This document shows positions 40,360 through 48,225 of a stretch of DNA of 64,000 nucleotides, piece after piece. The first letter of the stretch is position 1. Each line of letters begins with the position of its first letter. Both the position numbers and the translations under genes were made by a program. The DNA comes from Streptomyces mirabilis (lineage in GTDB: Bacteria > Actinomycetota > Actinomycetes > Streptomycetales > Streptomycetaceae), in the NCBI RefSeq assembly GCF_018310535.1, contig NZ_CP074102.1, positions 496,001 through 560,000 on the forward strand, given 5' to 3'. Under the pieces are notes generated by a model, which worked only from the letters and a program-made list of their open reading frames with translations, did no database searches and was not told the origin of the DNA.

Positions 40360-41384
40360 GTAGGGAGGGAGTCAGTCCGCAGGGAATGGCTGAGCATCTG
40401 CTCCCGCTCGGAAAGTGCCTGGAGCCGGTATTCCTTGGGGGAGAGCCCGTAGGCGGTGCGGAAGGCGCGGGTGAATTCGGAGGCACGGGGGAAGCCCCAG
40501 CGGGCGGCGACGGCGTGGATCGGCGTGGTGCGCAGCGAGGAGTCGGCCAGGTCGCGGCGGGCGCTCTCCAGCCGCTGGCGGCGGATCCAGGCCGCGACCG
40601 TCTCGCCCTGCGACTGCTGCTGAAAGATCCGGTACAGGTAGCTGCGGGAGATGTGGTGCGCGGCGGCGATCGCGGGCGGCGTCAGCTCCGGGTCGTGGAG
40701 GTTCTGCCGGATGAACGCCTGGATGCGTTGTGCTGTGGCACGCTGGCGGGTCTCCTGCGGAAGGGCGGCCTCTGCGTCCAGTACTTGGGCGAACCAGGCC
40801 GACACCAGGTCGAGTACGACCGTACCCAGGCGTGGCGCGTCGGACGGCTGAAGGGTTTCGGCCTGCCGGTCCAAACCGACGAGGAATTCTGTCAGCAGAG
40901 CCCCGGTACCCTCCCGCCCCGACAGCCCCCGGCCCAGCAACTCCCGGACCATGCGCGGCGGCAGGGGCAGCAACGCCTTGGGGAAGTCCACGCCCACCCC
41001 CTTGACGGCACGGCGATCCCTGTCGTCCGCCGGCCGGAGGTCGTACGGCCGCGAGCCGTCGACCATGTGCAGGTCACGCGGGCCGAACGTGTCGGTCCGC
41101 CCGGCGTGCTCGAGAGCCAGTCCTCCATCGAGCAGCAGCGTCAGGTGGTACGACTCGGGGTCGGACCGCCGCACCATTTTCCCGCTCCGCCGGTAGCGGG
41201 TCGGCAGGAACGACGACGGCCATACGGTCACCGGCCCCAGCTCCATCAGCCGGTACTCCGCCCAGTAGTCGGCGGTGTGAGCACTGACCAGGTCGCTCGA
41301 TCGCGTCCGGCCGACCAGTTCCCGCCAGTACTCGAACCTGTCCTCCGCAGGCACGTCCTCGCTTCGGAACACGGTCCCGATCAT
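40335..41384 (-). CDS. AraC-family regulator with AraC-binding-like N domain
   Basis: 349 residues. The N-terminal domain (20-200) begins VFRSEDVPAEDRFEYWRELV, the pattern of AraC-binding-like regulators such as NitR/FeaR. The C-terminal HTH is in TPPAIAAAHHISRSYLYRIF and VAARWGFPRASEFTRAFRTA followed by YGLSPKEYR. NitR-type members regulate nitrile and amide degradation, which makes the overlapping amidase a plausible target. The 25-bp overlap of the 3' ends is clear. Confidence 0.92.
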   Translation of the reverse strand: MIGTVFRSEDVPAEDRFEYWRELVGRTRSSDLVSAHTADYWAEYRLMELGPVTVWPSSFLPTRYRRSGKMVRRSDPESYHLTLLLDGGLALEHAGRTDTFGPRDLHMVDGSRPYDLRPADDRDRRAVKGVGVDFPKALLPLPPRMVRELLGRGLSGREGTGALLTEFLVGLDRQAETLQPSDAPRLGTVVLDLVSAWFAQVLDAEAALPQETRQRATAQRIQAFIRQNLHDPELTPPAIAAAHHISRSYLYRIFQQQSQGETVAAWIRRQRLESARRDLADSSLRTTPIHAVAARWGFPRASEFTRAFRTAYGLSPKEYRLQALSEREQMLSHSLRTDSLPTQLTGGRR

Positions 41385-41438
41385 TCCGTCTCAGCTCCCC
41401 TGGCCCCAAGACCGTGGCCACCCATGTCCACACCTGAG

Positions 41439-42176
41439 CTACTTGGCTGCGCGCATCAGCAGATGGCCATGGCGGAACTGGCGTTCCTGCTCGCGCGGCG
41501 CACGCAGCATCCGGCCGACCTCCACGAACCCGGCTTCACCGGCCAGCCCGGCGAGGTCGTCGATCGGCCATCGGTACGCCGTCACCACTTTGTGGTCGAA
41601 CGCTGTGACCGGCTCACCCTCCGACTCGAAGAACGCGAGCGAGAGGTGTCCGTCAGGCGCGAGTATCCGCCGGAACTCGGCGAAGTACGAGGGCACTTCC
41701 TGCGGTGGGGTGTGGATGACCGAGTAGTAGGACACGATGCCGTTCAGCCGGCCGTCGGCCAGGTCCAGGGCGGCCATGGAGCCGACCTCGAACCGCAGGT
41801 CCGGGTATGCCTCCCGGGCGAGATCGATCATCACCGGCGACAGGTCGACGCCGAAGACATCCAGCCCCAGGTCCCGCAGGTGCGCGGTGATGCGTCCCGG
41901 GCCGCATCCCAGCTCCGCGACGGGCCCGGCGCCGGTGGTCCGTACGAGGTCGGCGAACGCGGCGAGCATCGCGCGATCCAGCGGAAGAGCGTCGAGATCA
42001 TTACGGAAGAGTTCGGCGTAGCGTACTGCGACGGCGTCGTAGGCATCCGCTGTCGCGCCGAGATGCGAGGAGGGTTCGGTCACAGAGGAGGGTTCGGTCA
42101 CAAGCGAGGACACTAGCTCGTCGCGCGGGGCCATCTCATCGAGGGCAGACAGGAGTTGGTAGAAGCCCTGTTCCAT
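41439..42176 (-). CDS. Class I SAM-dependent methyltransferase
   Basis: Up to 245 residues. Motif I is VAELGCGPGRITAHLRD, with the acidic ribose ligand in VFGVDLSPVMI; GSMAALDLADGRLNGIVSYY and FRRILAPDGHLSLAF follow. The substrate is unknown. The start is uncertain: no candidate has a strong site, and the N-terminal 40 residues include an 18-bp tandem duplication (42067-42102, giving VTEPSS twice) not needed for the fold. An internal start at MAPRDEL is possible. Confidence 0.87.
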   Translation of the reverse strand: MEQGFYQLLSALDEMAPRDELVSSLVTEPSSVTEPSSHLGATADAYDAVAVRYAELFRNDLDALPLDRAMLAAFADLVRTTGAGPVAELGCGPGRITAHLRDLGLDVFGVDLSPVMIDLAREAYPDLRFEVGSMAALDLADGRLNGIVSYYSVIHTPPQEVPSYFAEFRRILAPDGHLSLAFFESEGEPVTAFDHKVVTAYRWPIDDLAGLAGEAGFVEVGRMLRAPREQERQFRHGHLLMRAAK

Positions 42177-42260
42177 GCGGAGGGGGCACGGGGGGCGGCA
42201 ATGCCCAGGCGGCGGCCTTGCTGCGCGGGATCGGGGGTGGGCCGGCGGTCCGGCTCCGGG

Positions 42261-43499
42261 TCATTGGGTGCGGTGGTGGCGGAGGGCCGGCAGGGCCAGG
42301 AGGACGCCGAGGACGAGCGCGGCGGCGACGACGCGCAGGATGCCGCCGAAGCCGAGGCCGGCCAGAGCTCCGGTGAGCTGCGGGCCCAGGCTGGCGCCGA
42401 TGAACATGCTGCATCCGTAGAGGGCGACGGCCGCGCCGCGGGCGTGCGGGGCCGTGGCGTTGATGGTCTCGACGACGGCGGGTGCCGCTGCCGCGACGGC
42501 TGCCACGAACAGGAGCAGGGCAATGGCCAGCGGCACGGTGTGACCGCCGAGGAAGGAGCCGGCCGCGACGGTGAGGGCGGCCAGCGCGAAGGCGAGGACC
42601 GCGCGCAGGGGTGCGGCCAGGCGCTGAAGCACACGGGCGAGCACGGGGATGGCGATCAGGGCGGGCAGCGCGCTGGCTCGCAGGGCGAGGATCGCGGAGG
42701 AGTTCCCGGCGATGCCGGCCGGCCCGGCGATGGCCACCGCCGTGTAGACGGCGACGAAGGAGGCCATCAGGGCCACGGTCGACAGGTAGAGGGCGACCAT
42801 GCGCGGCCGGCGCAGTAGTCGCGGCATCGCCGCGAACGCCTGGCTCAGCCCGCCGCCGGGGCCATGACGGAGGGTGGGCCGAAGGACGCGGCGCACCGGG
42901 ATCAGGCTCAGGGCCATGAGGGCGGCGCCGAGCCAGAAGACCGCGCGCCAGCCGAGCCCCTCCGCGACGGCCTGGGCGCCGATCTGCAGGAGCACGGCGG
43001 CGGCGAACATGCCACTGGTGATGCAGGTCAGAGCCGTGCCGCGACGCTGTGGCGCGATGTGGTGGACGACGTAGGAGAGCGCGGAGGGCGCGAAGGTCGC
43101 TGCGGTGAGTCCCTGCAGGCTGCGCAGGGCGATCACCGTGGGGAGGTTGAGGGCGGCGCTGACCGCCGGGGTGGCTGACGTGGCGGCCACGAGCCCGGCC
43201 GTGATCACGGCGCGCGAACCGTAGCGGTCCGACAGCGGACCGGCCAGCAGAAACCCGGCGGCGTAGGCGAAGCCGAACGCCGTCGCCGTCCAGGTGACCT
43301 GCTCTGGTGTTGTGCCGAGCGCGGTGGCCATGGGATGCAGCAGGGCCAGGACGGTGTACATCTGGCCGACCATCAGGACGCCGAGTGCGGTCAGCAGCGC
43401 GATGGTCGGGGCGGCGGGCGCCCAGGAGGGCGGCTGGTCCGGGGTGCTGGGCGCGGCCGTTGTGTGCCGGGGGGAAGTGATGGAAGTGGGGTGGGACAT
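42261..43499 (-). CDS. MFS exporter, 12 TM
   Basis: 412 residues with about 12 hydrophobic segments. Motif A is GPLSDRYGSRAVI, and the TM5-like stretch ALTCITSGMFAAAVLLQIGA contains conserved glycines. It resembles arabinose-efflux/chloramphenicol-type exporters. ATG 43499 (MSHPTSIT) has GGAG 6 bases upstream; an earlier in-frame start adds 18 residues without a site. It lies downstream of the amidohydrolase gene on the same strand (154 bp), so an operon is possible. Confidence 0.9.
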   Translation of the reverse strand: MSHPTSITSPRHTTAAPSTPDQPPSWAPAAPTIALLTALGVLMVGQMYTVLALLHPMATALGTTPEQVTWTATAFGFAYAAGFLLAGPLSDRYGSRAVITAGLVAATSATPAVSAALNLPTVIALRSLQGLTAATFAPSALSYVVHHIAPQRRGTALTCITSGMFAAAVLLQIGAQAVAEGLGWRAVFWLGAALMALSLIPVRRVLRPTLRHGPGGGLSQAFAAMPRLLRRPRMVALYLSTVALMASFVAVYTAVAIAGPAGIAGNSSAILALRASALPALIAIPVLARVLQRLAAPLRAVLAFALAALTVAAGSFLGGHTVPLAIALLLFVAAVAAAAPAVVETINATAPHARGAAVALYGCSMFIGASLGPQLTGALAGLGFGGILRVVAAALVLGVLLALPALRHHRTQ

Positions 43500-43653
43500 G
43501 GGAACTCCAGAAGGGGGCGTCTGGTCGCCGCCCCGCGTGTTTGTGCGCGGCACGATCGGCCGATGGCACCACCGGGAGCGGGTGAGTGCCCCCGGCCGCG
43601 GGAGGAACGGCCGGGGGACGATGGAGGGGAACGGTCGGGTGGCGGGGAGATGC

Positions 43654-45045
43654 TCAGGCGGCCGGGGTGTTCAGGACGTACTCGCGCGAGGCGTGCACCT
43701 CGCTGCGCAGGGCGGGCAGGTTGACGTCGAGGACCTGTCCGTCCCACTTGCGGGGCTCGCCGTTGATGAGGACGGCGGTGATGTTGCGGGCGTCGGAGCC
43801 CAGCACGAGGGTGCCGATGGGGTCGTTGAGCGGCATGTTGTTCAGGTCCTCGGCCTGGACGACCAGCAGGTCGGCCTTCTTGCCCGGGGTGAGAGAGCCG
43901 GTGACGCCGGCCAGGCCGTTGGTGCGGGCGCCCTGGAGGGTGGCGAAGTCCAGGACGTCGTGGGTGGTGATGCGGGAGAGATCGCCGCTCGTTCCGTACG
44001 CGGCGTTGACCGCGCGCATCCGCTGGATGGCGTGCAGGGCCCGCATCTGTGTGAACATGTCGCTGGCGAGGGCGACTTCGACGTCGATACTCAGGCCGGG
44101 GCGGATGCCGACGGACAGGGCCTCGTCGATGGCGGGGATCGCCGTCTCGAGGCCGATCTGCGCGTCGGACGTGGGGGCAAGGGCGACGGTGGTGCCGGTC
44201 TCCCCCATCGCCTTCCACGCCTCGGAGGTCAGTCCGGTGGAGTGGATGAGGGTGACGTCGGGGCTGAGAATGCCGTCCCTGGCCCAGCGCAGGACCGCCT
44301 CGGAGGAGGATGTGCCGAAGACGGCGTCCACACTCACTCCGATACCCAAGTCCTGTGCGACGCGGGCGAGTTCGGGACCGTAGGCGAGGGCCGGTCCGGC
44401 GATCTCGTCGGTGGCCAGGGTCGCCAGGCGCAGGGTGAGCAACTGGTCGTCGCTGCTGAAGTACCGGTCCTTGATACGGGTCAGGTCGCCGGGCCACTGC
44501 CGGTCCCATGTGCCGAAGTGCGGTCCCATGGAGGCGTGCACGCCGCGGATGCCGGTGTCGAGGAGGGCCTGGATGGCGGCGTCGGAGTGTTCGCGGGTGC
44601 GGGAGTTGTGGGAGAAGTCGAGCATGGTCGTGATGCCGCTGTCGATCGCGGTGAGCGCGGCCAGGCGGGTGCCGATGTACATGTCCTGGGGCCGGTAGAC
44701 CGTGGCATAGCCGGCCAGGGTCGCCATGACGTAGCCGCCGAGGTCGTCGACGTCGGGCATGATCCGGCGCAGCTGGGCCTCCCAGGCGTGGCGGTGGGTG
44801 TCGACGAAGCCGGGGGCGAGGATCGTGCCCGTGGCGTCGACGACCACGGCGTCGCCCGCGCTCAGGCCGGGGCCGACCGCGGTGATCGTGTCGCCCTCGA
44901 CAAGGAGGTCGCCGCGGTCGATGACACCGAGGTCGGGGTCCATGGTGACGATGGTCGCGCCGGTGAACAGGATGCGCCGCCGGTCGGCGGGCCGGCGCCG
45001 GAGCTCTTCGAGCACGGCGGCGCTGGTGGTGACGTTGACGTTCAT
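43654..45045 (-). CDS. Amidohydrolase, chlorohydrolase/cytosine-deaminase-like
   Basis: 463 residues. The composite beta-sandwich starts RRILFTGATIVTMDPDLGVI. The metal motif is FVDTHRHAWE (H-x-H); further ligands are plausible in TLIHSTGL and LAPTSDAQIG. The second half of the sandwich ends with TPGKKADLLVV. It should hydrolyse a C-N bond in a ring or amidine. Upstream lies a protein with only the sandwich part of this fold fused to an Atu4866 domain (45196-45963); their N termini are clearly related. Confidence 0.92.
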   Translation of the reverse strand: MNVNVTTSAAVLEELRRRPADRRRILFTGATIVTMDPDLGVIDRGDLLVEGDTITAVGPGLSAGDAVVVDATGTILAPGFVDTHRHAWEAQLRRIMPDVDDLGGYVMATLAGYATVYRPQDMYIGTRLAALTAIDSGITTMLDFSHNSRTREHSDAAIQALLDTGIRGVHASMGPHFGTWDRQWPGDLTRIKDRYFSSDDQLLTLRLATLATDEIAGPALAYGPELARVAQDLGIGVSVDAVFGTSSSEAVLRWARDGILSPDVTLIHSTGLTSEAWKAMGETGTTVALAPTSDAQIGLETAIPAIDEALSVGIRPGLSIDVEVALASDMFTQMRALHAIQRMRAVNAAYGTSGDLSRITTHDVLDFATLQGARTNGLAGVTGSLTPGKKADLLVVQAEDLNNMPLNDPIGTLVLGSDARNITAVLINGEPRKWDGQVLDVNLPALRSEVHASREYVLNTPAA

Positions 45046-45195
45046 GAGGGGTCTTGTCTCCGTAAGGGTGAGAGGGCCGGGAGGTTACGGGGGCCGGGGG
45101 GTAAGGGGGCGGGGAGAGTGAGCGGCCCGAAGAGTGGGCCGTACGCCGGGGAAGGGGGAAGGCGGAGAGGGCGCGGAGGGCGACCGGAGGGAAGG

Positions 45196-45963
45196 TCAGC
45201 CCAGCTTCATGACGTAACCCGCGTGGTGGAGTTCGTCGCCCTGGAACTCTCCGTAGGCCCAGAAGCCGAGGTCGTCCAGGTAGTCGATGCGGTCGCCGTC
45301 GATCCAGTACCGGCCCTGGTAGGCGTGCGGACGGCCGCCCCGGGTCTCGTCGTAGCGACCGTCGGCGGTGAGCTCCTGGTGCAGGAAGTCGTTCTTGTCG
45401 ATCCAGACGCCGACGCGCGGGCTGCCGGTCAGGTCACCGGAGGCCGATATGCCCGCCTCGGGGGCGGCGGCCCGGCCGGGGGCTTCGGTGCCGACCCACA
45501 GGACGGGCCGACCGGCCGCGACGAGTGCGCGGACCTGCTCCGGCCGGGTCATGAGAGTGGCCACCGCACTCGGCACGTCGGCGGCGAACTCGTCGCGCAC
45601 CACCAGGAAGTCGGAGGTGTTGCCCGGGGTCAGCGTCGCGACGTACTCCGAGCGGTGACCACGGCCGCCGGCCAGCGCGACAGTGTCCACTACCGCGGGG
45701 GCGATGGTCATGCCGGTGCAGTCGACGACGATCGCGTTGTCGTCCTGTGCCGCGGTGACGATGGCGGGGCCGACCCCTACGACCAGGGAGCCGACGAACA
45801 GCAGGTCGGCGCCGGTCATGGTCCCGATCAGCGGGTCCATCGTCAGGATGCGGGCGTTGGTGAACAGGACGGGACGCCCCTCGTCGTTCGAGAGGATCTC
45901 GTCGAGGGCGTTGGGGTTCCAGCTCACGGTGCCGGTGCCGGTGCCGGTGTCGGTGATGCTCAT
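45196..45963 (-). CDS. Barrel-less amidohydrolase sandwich fused to an Atu4866 domain
   Basis: 255 residues in two parts. Residues 25-130 match the N- and C-terminal halves of the amidohydrolase beta-sandwich of the next gene: RPVLFTNARILTMDPLIGTM, then IAPAVVDTVALAGG where the metal H-x-H should be, then TLTPGNTSDFLVVRDE. The TIM barrel and metal ligands are absent. Residues 185-255 are an Atu4866-type domain: GVWIDKNDFLHQELTADGRY, DRIDYLDDLGFWAYG. No catalytic role can be assigned; a binding role is possible. The 25-bp element at 46047-46071 lies upstream. Confidence 0.8.
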   Translation of the reverse strand: MSITDTGTGTGTVSWNPNALDEILSNDEGRPVLFTNARILTMDPLIGTMTGADLLFVGSLVVGVGPAIVTAAQDDNAIVVDCTGMTIAPAVVDTVALAGGRGHRSEYVATLTPGNTSDFLVVRDEFAADVPSAVATLMTRPEQVRALVAAGRPVLWVGTEAPGRAAAPEAGISASGDLTGSPRVGVWIDKNDFLHQELTADGRYDETRGGRPHAYQGRYWIDGDRIDYLDDLGFWAYGEFQGDELHHAGYVMKLG

Positions 45964-46046
45964 TGCATGCTCCCCAGTGGAGTCGGCGGCTGTTCAGCAG
46001 CTACTGCGGCTGCCTGACCACCAGGTTCGTCTCGCGATGGCATCGG

Positions 46047-46231
46047 AACCAGGCCGCCGTGTCCCCAGGTGTCAGGCACCCACCATCCGTCCAGCCGCGT
46101 GCGGCGGAGAGGGCCTGGGACGGTCTCGGGCGGCCCGCACCGCTGCCGCACCGCACGAAGAGCCCGGATGCTCGCGATACTGGGTGCGCGGCACCCAGGA
46201 AGCCCTCACCTGGGGAGACCGCGGCCTGGTT
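46047..46231. promoter_or_regulatory. Two inverted copies of a 25-bp element between the Atu4866 genes
   Basis: The minus-strand copy (46047-46071) and plus-strand copy (46207-46231) both read CACCTGGGGA, then a variable triplet, then CGCGGCCTGGTT-like sequence, matching at 23 of 25 positions. Each points toward its own gene. The plus copy ends 30 bp before the ATG at 46262. A third copy is at 48172-48196. The half-sites CCTGG repeat directly with 12 bp between. Confidence 0.65.
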
Positions 46232-46261
46232 GTCACCGGCCGCCGGGCGGACCGTAGAGCC

Positions 46262-46546
46262 ATGACCAGCAACGACACGCCCCGCGACCCACACCCGTAC
46301 GTCGGGATGTGGGTGCCCGCGGACGGCTTCATCCGCCAGGAACTACTGCCGAACGGCCGCTACGACGAGGCCCGCGGCAACCGCCAGAGCGCTTACACCG
46401 GCAGCTACGCCGTCACCGGCAACCACCTCGATTACGTCGACGACACCGGCTTCACCGCGACCGGCGACGTCCGCGACGGCGTTCTCTTCCACGAGCACCT
46501 GGTGCTCTACCGCGAGGGCGACGAGCGCGCCCGGCGGCGAGCCTGA
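46262..46546 (+). CDS. Stand-alone Atu4866-domain protein
   Basis: 94 residues: HPYVGMWVPADGFIRQELLP, NGRYDEARGNRQSAYTGSYA and NHLDYVDDTGFTATGDVRDG. This is the whole Atu4866 domain, a small beta-barrel of unknown function. The same blocks make up the C-terminal part of the divergent gene at 45196-45963. No clear ribosome site precedes the ATG, but the conserved 25-bp element ends 30 bp before it. Family members often sit beside oxidoreductases and MmyB-type XRE regulators, as here (SDR remnant and XRE gene downstream). Confidence 0.85.
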   Translation: MTSNDTPRDPHPYVGMWVPADGFIRQELLPNGRYDEARGNRQSAYTGSYAVTGNHLDYVDDTGFTATGDVRDGVLFHEHLVLYREGDERARRRA

Positions 46547-46673
46547 CCACGACCAAGATCCACAGTTCGGCCTCTGCACCCTCCGCACCTTGTTCACCCC
46601 TTGACCGGCGGCCGACGCGGTTCGAACAACGACTCGCCGCGTCGGCTGCTGCCCTGTGAAAGGAGTCCCGGCC

Positions 46674-46991
46674 ATGGCCATGTCGGTGCCCACGTCCATG
46701 TCCATCGGCCGGAAAGTCGTGCTGGTCACCGGCGCCAGCAGCGGCATCGGCGCGGCGACCGCCAAGCTGCTCGCCGAGCGAGGTCACCATGTCGTGCCCG
46801 GCGGCCGCCACGCCGAACGGCTCAAGGAAATCACCGAGGACATTCACGCGGCCGGCGGCAGCGCCGAGTACCACGCCCTGGATGTGACCGGTGCCAAACA
46901 GGTACGGGCCTTCATCGACTCCGCCTACAGTCGGCACGGCCGCGTCGACGTCAGCGAGATCATTGTCCGTCCCACGGCCAGCCAGACCTGA
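46674..46991 (+). pseudogene. SDR oxidoreductase with in-frame internal deletion
   Basis: 105 residues. The N-terminal SDR half is normal: KVVLVTGASSGIGAATAKLL, RHAERLKEITEDIHAAGG and the strand before NNAG (SRHGRVDV). It then jumps straight to the SDR C terminus SEIIVRPTASQT. About 130 residues with the NNAG, Ser and YxxxK active site are missing, without frame loss, so a stable but inactive Rossmann fragment could still be made. AAGGAG lies 9 bases before ATG 46674. Confidence 0.75.
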
Positions 46992-47037
46992 GCCGTTCGC
47001 TTACCCCGCCCCCGTCCCCGTGCGCGCCACGTCGAAG

Positions 47038-47913
47038 TCAGGTGTCGCTGAGAGCCCGGCCGGATTCTTCCTGCCGAGTCCGTGCGGATTCCCCACGGTC
47101 GGAATGGGAACGGAGTTCCGCGAAGGCAGCCGCGGTGGAACTGGCGGGTTCGGCCTGGTAGACGACCAGTTGCTGATGCGGAGCACCGTTGACCGTGAAT
47201 GCCGAGAACTGGATCTCCAGAGCACCGACCTCGGGATGTGTGAGGTTCTTCGCCTGCTGGGTCTTGCCCTTCACCTCGTGCCGTGCCCACAGTTCGGCGA
47301 ATTCCGGGCTCTTCGAGCAGAGCGTGTCGACGACCTCGGTGATCCGCGGGGAATCGGGATCGTATCCGTAGGCCGCGCGGATTTCGGCGACGCAGGAGTT
47401 CGCGGCCCTCTCCCAGTCCCGGTAGAAGCTGCGCCCGGCCGGGTCGAGGAAGACCATGCGGGCCAGGTTGTCGAACCGCTGGAATCCGCTGTGCAGGGCC
47501 GCGGCGAGCGCGTTGTGCGCCAGGACATCCAGGGCAGGTCCCAAAACGAAGGCGGGGGTGTCGGGCCAGCTGTCGAGCAGCCGGAGGAGCTGGGGGCTGA
47601 TCCTGTCGTGCCCGGCGGAAGTGCTACGGCGCTCCTGAGGTGCCCTGGTGAGTCTGCGCAGGTGGTCGAGTGCCTCGTCGTCGAGGTGGAGAGCGGCGGC
47701 GACCGCGTCGATCACCTGCGGCGACGGGCTGGTCTCGCGGCCCTGTTCCAGACGCATGTAGTAGTCGGAGCTCACACCCCCGAGCATGGCGACCTCCTCG
47801 CGGCGCAGCCCCGGCACCCGCCTGCGGCCGTGCTCCGGCAGACCCACGTCCTGCGGCTTGAGCGCTTCACGCCGTGCTCTGAGGAACTCTCCCAAAGGAG
47901 TGCCGTCGCTCAT
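47038..47913 (-). CDS. XRE-family regulator with MmyB-like ligand-binding domain
   Basis: 291 residues. HTH: PLGEFLRARREALKPQDVGL, VPGLRREEVAMLGGVSSDYY and MRLEQGRETSPSPQVIDAVA. The C-terminal PAS-like domain has VLAHNALAAALHSGFQRFDN and LARMVFLDPAGRSFYRDWE. These regulators bind fatty-acid-like ligands in known cases. ATG 47913 fits the family start. It is the nearest regulator to the three copies of the 25-bp element and a good candidate for binding it; an ATGA-N6-TCAT dyad lies just upstream of its own start. Confidence 0.92.
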   Translation of the reverse strand: MSDGTPLGEFLRARREALKPQDVGLPEHGRRRVPGLRREEVAMLGGVSSDYYMRLEQGRETSPSPQVIDAVAAALHLDDEALDHLRRLTRAPQERRSTSAGHDRISPQLLRLLDSWPDTPAFVLGPALDVLAHNALAAALHSGFQRFDNLARMVFLDPAGRSFYRDWERAANSCVAEIRAAYGYDPDSPRITEVVDTLCSKSPEFAELWARHEVKGKTQQAKNLTHPEVGALEIQFSAFTVNGAPHQQLVVYQAEPASSTAAAFAELRSHSDRGESARTRQEESGRALSDT

Positions 47914-48171
47914 GAACCCCACCTCATCATGATCCGGGTCATGGCGTCATTCTCCTTCGCGTCCGCCCGGATGGGGAGCCGTGATCCTGGCCCTGGCACA
48001 CCCAGGAAACACCGGGCCGGGCCTTGTTCTCGCAGGGCCGCGAGCGCGTACTCGGGCCGCGAGCACGTACTCAGTCGGTGCCCCTCTGTCGGGGGTCCAT
48101 ATGTCGAGGCTAGGGCTCCGCGGCGCCTTGTTGCGGGGGCGAAGGTGGGCGCGCTTCACCTGGGAGCCGCG

Positions 48172-48196
48172 CACCCGGGACAACCGCGACCTGGTT
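48172..48196 (+). promoter_or_regulatory. Third copy of the 25-bp element
   Basis: CACCCGGGACAACCGCGACC followed by TGGTT matches the element at 46207-46231 at 20 of 25 positions. It ends 29 bp before the ATG of the dead MFS gene, almost the same spacing as before the Atu4866 gene (30 bp). Confidence 0.6.
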
Positions 48197-48225
48197 GCTC
48201 CTCCAGCGCCTCACCAAGGTGGATG

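Noticed and set aside
39981..42116. Plus-strand open frame of about 700 codons
   Set aside because: It runs from the amidase 3' end through the antisense of the AraC and methyltransferase genes and has no coherent protein texture.
43294..46017. Plus-strand open frame of about 900 codons
   Set aside because: It is the antisense of the amidohydrolase and Atu4866-fusion genes; GC-rich third positions keep the opposite frame open. Its translation is low-complexity Gly/Val/Asp-rich and matches no family.
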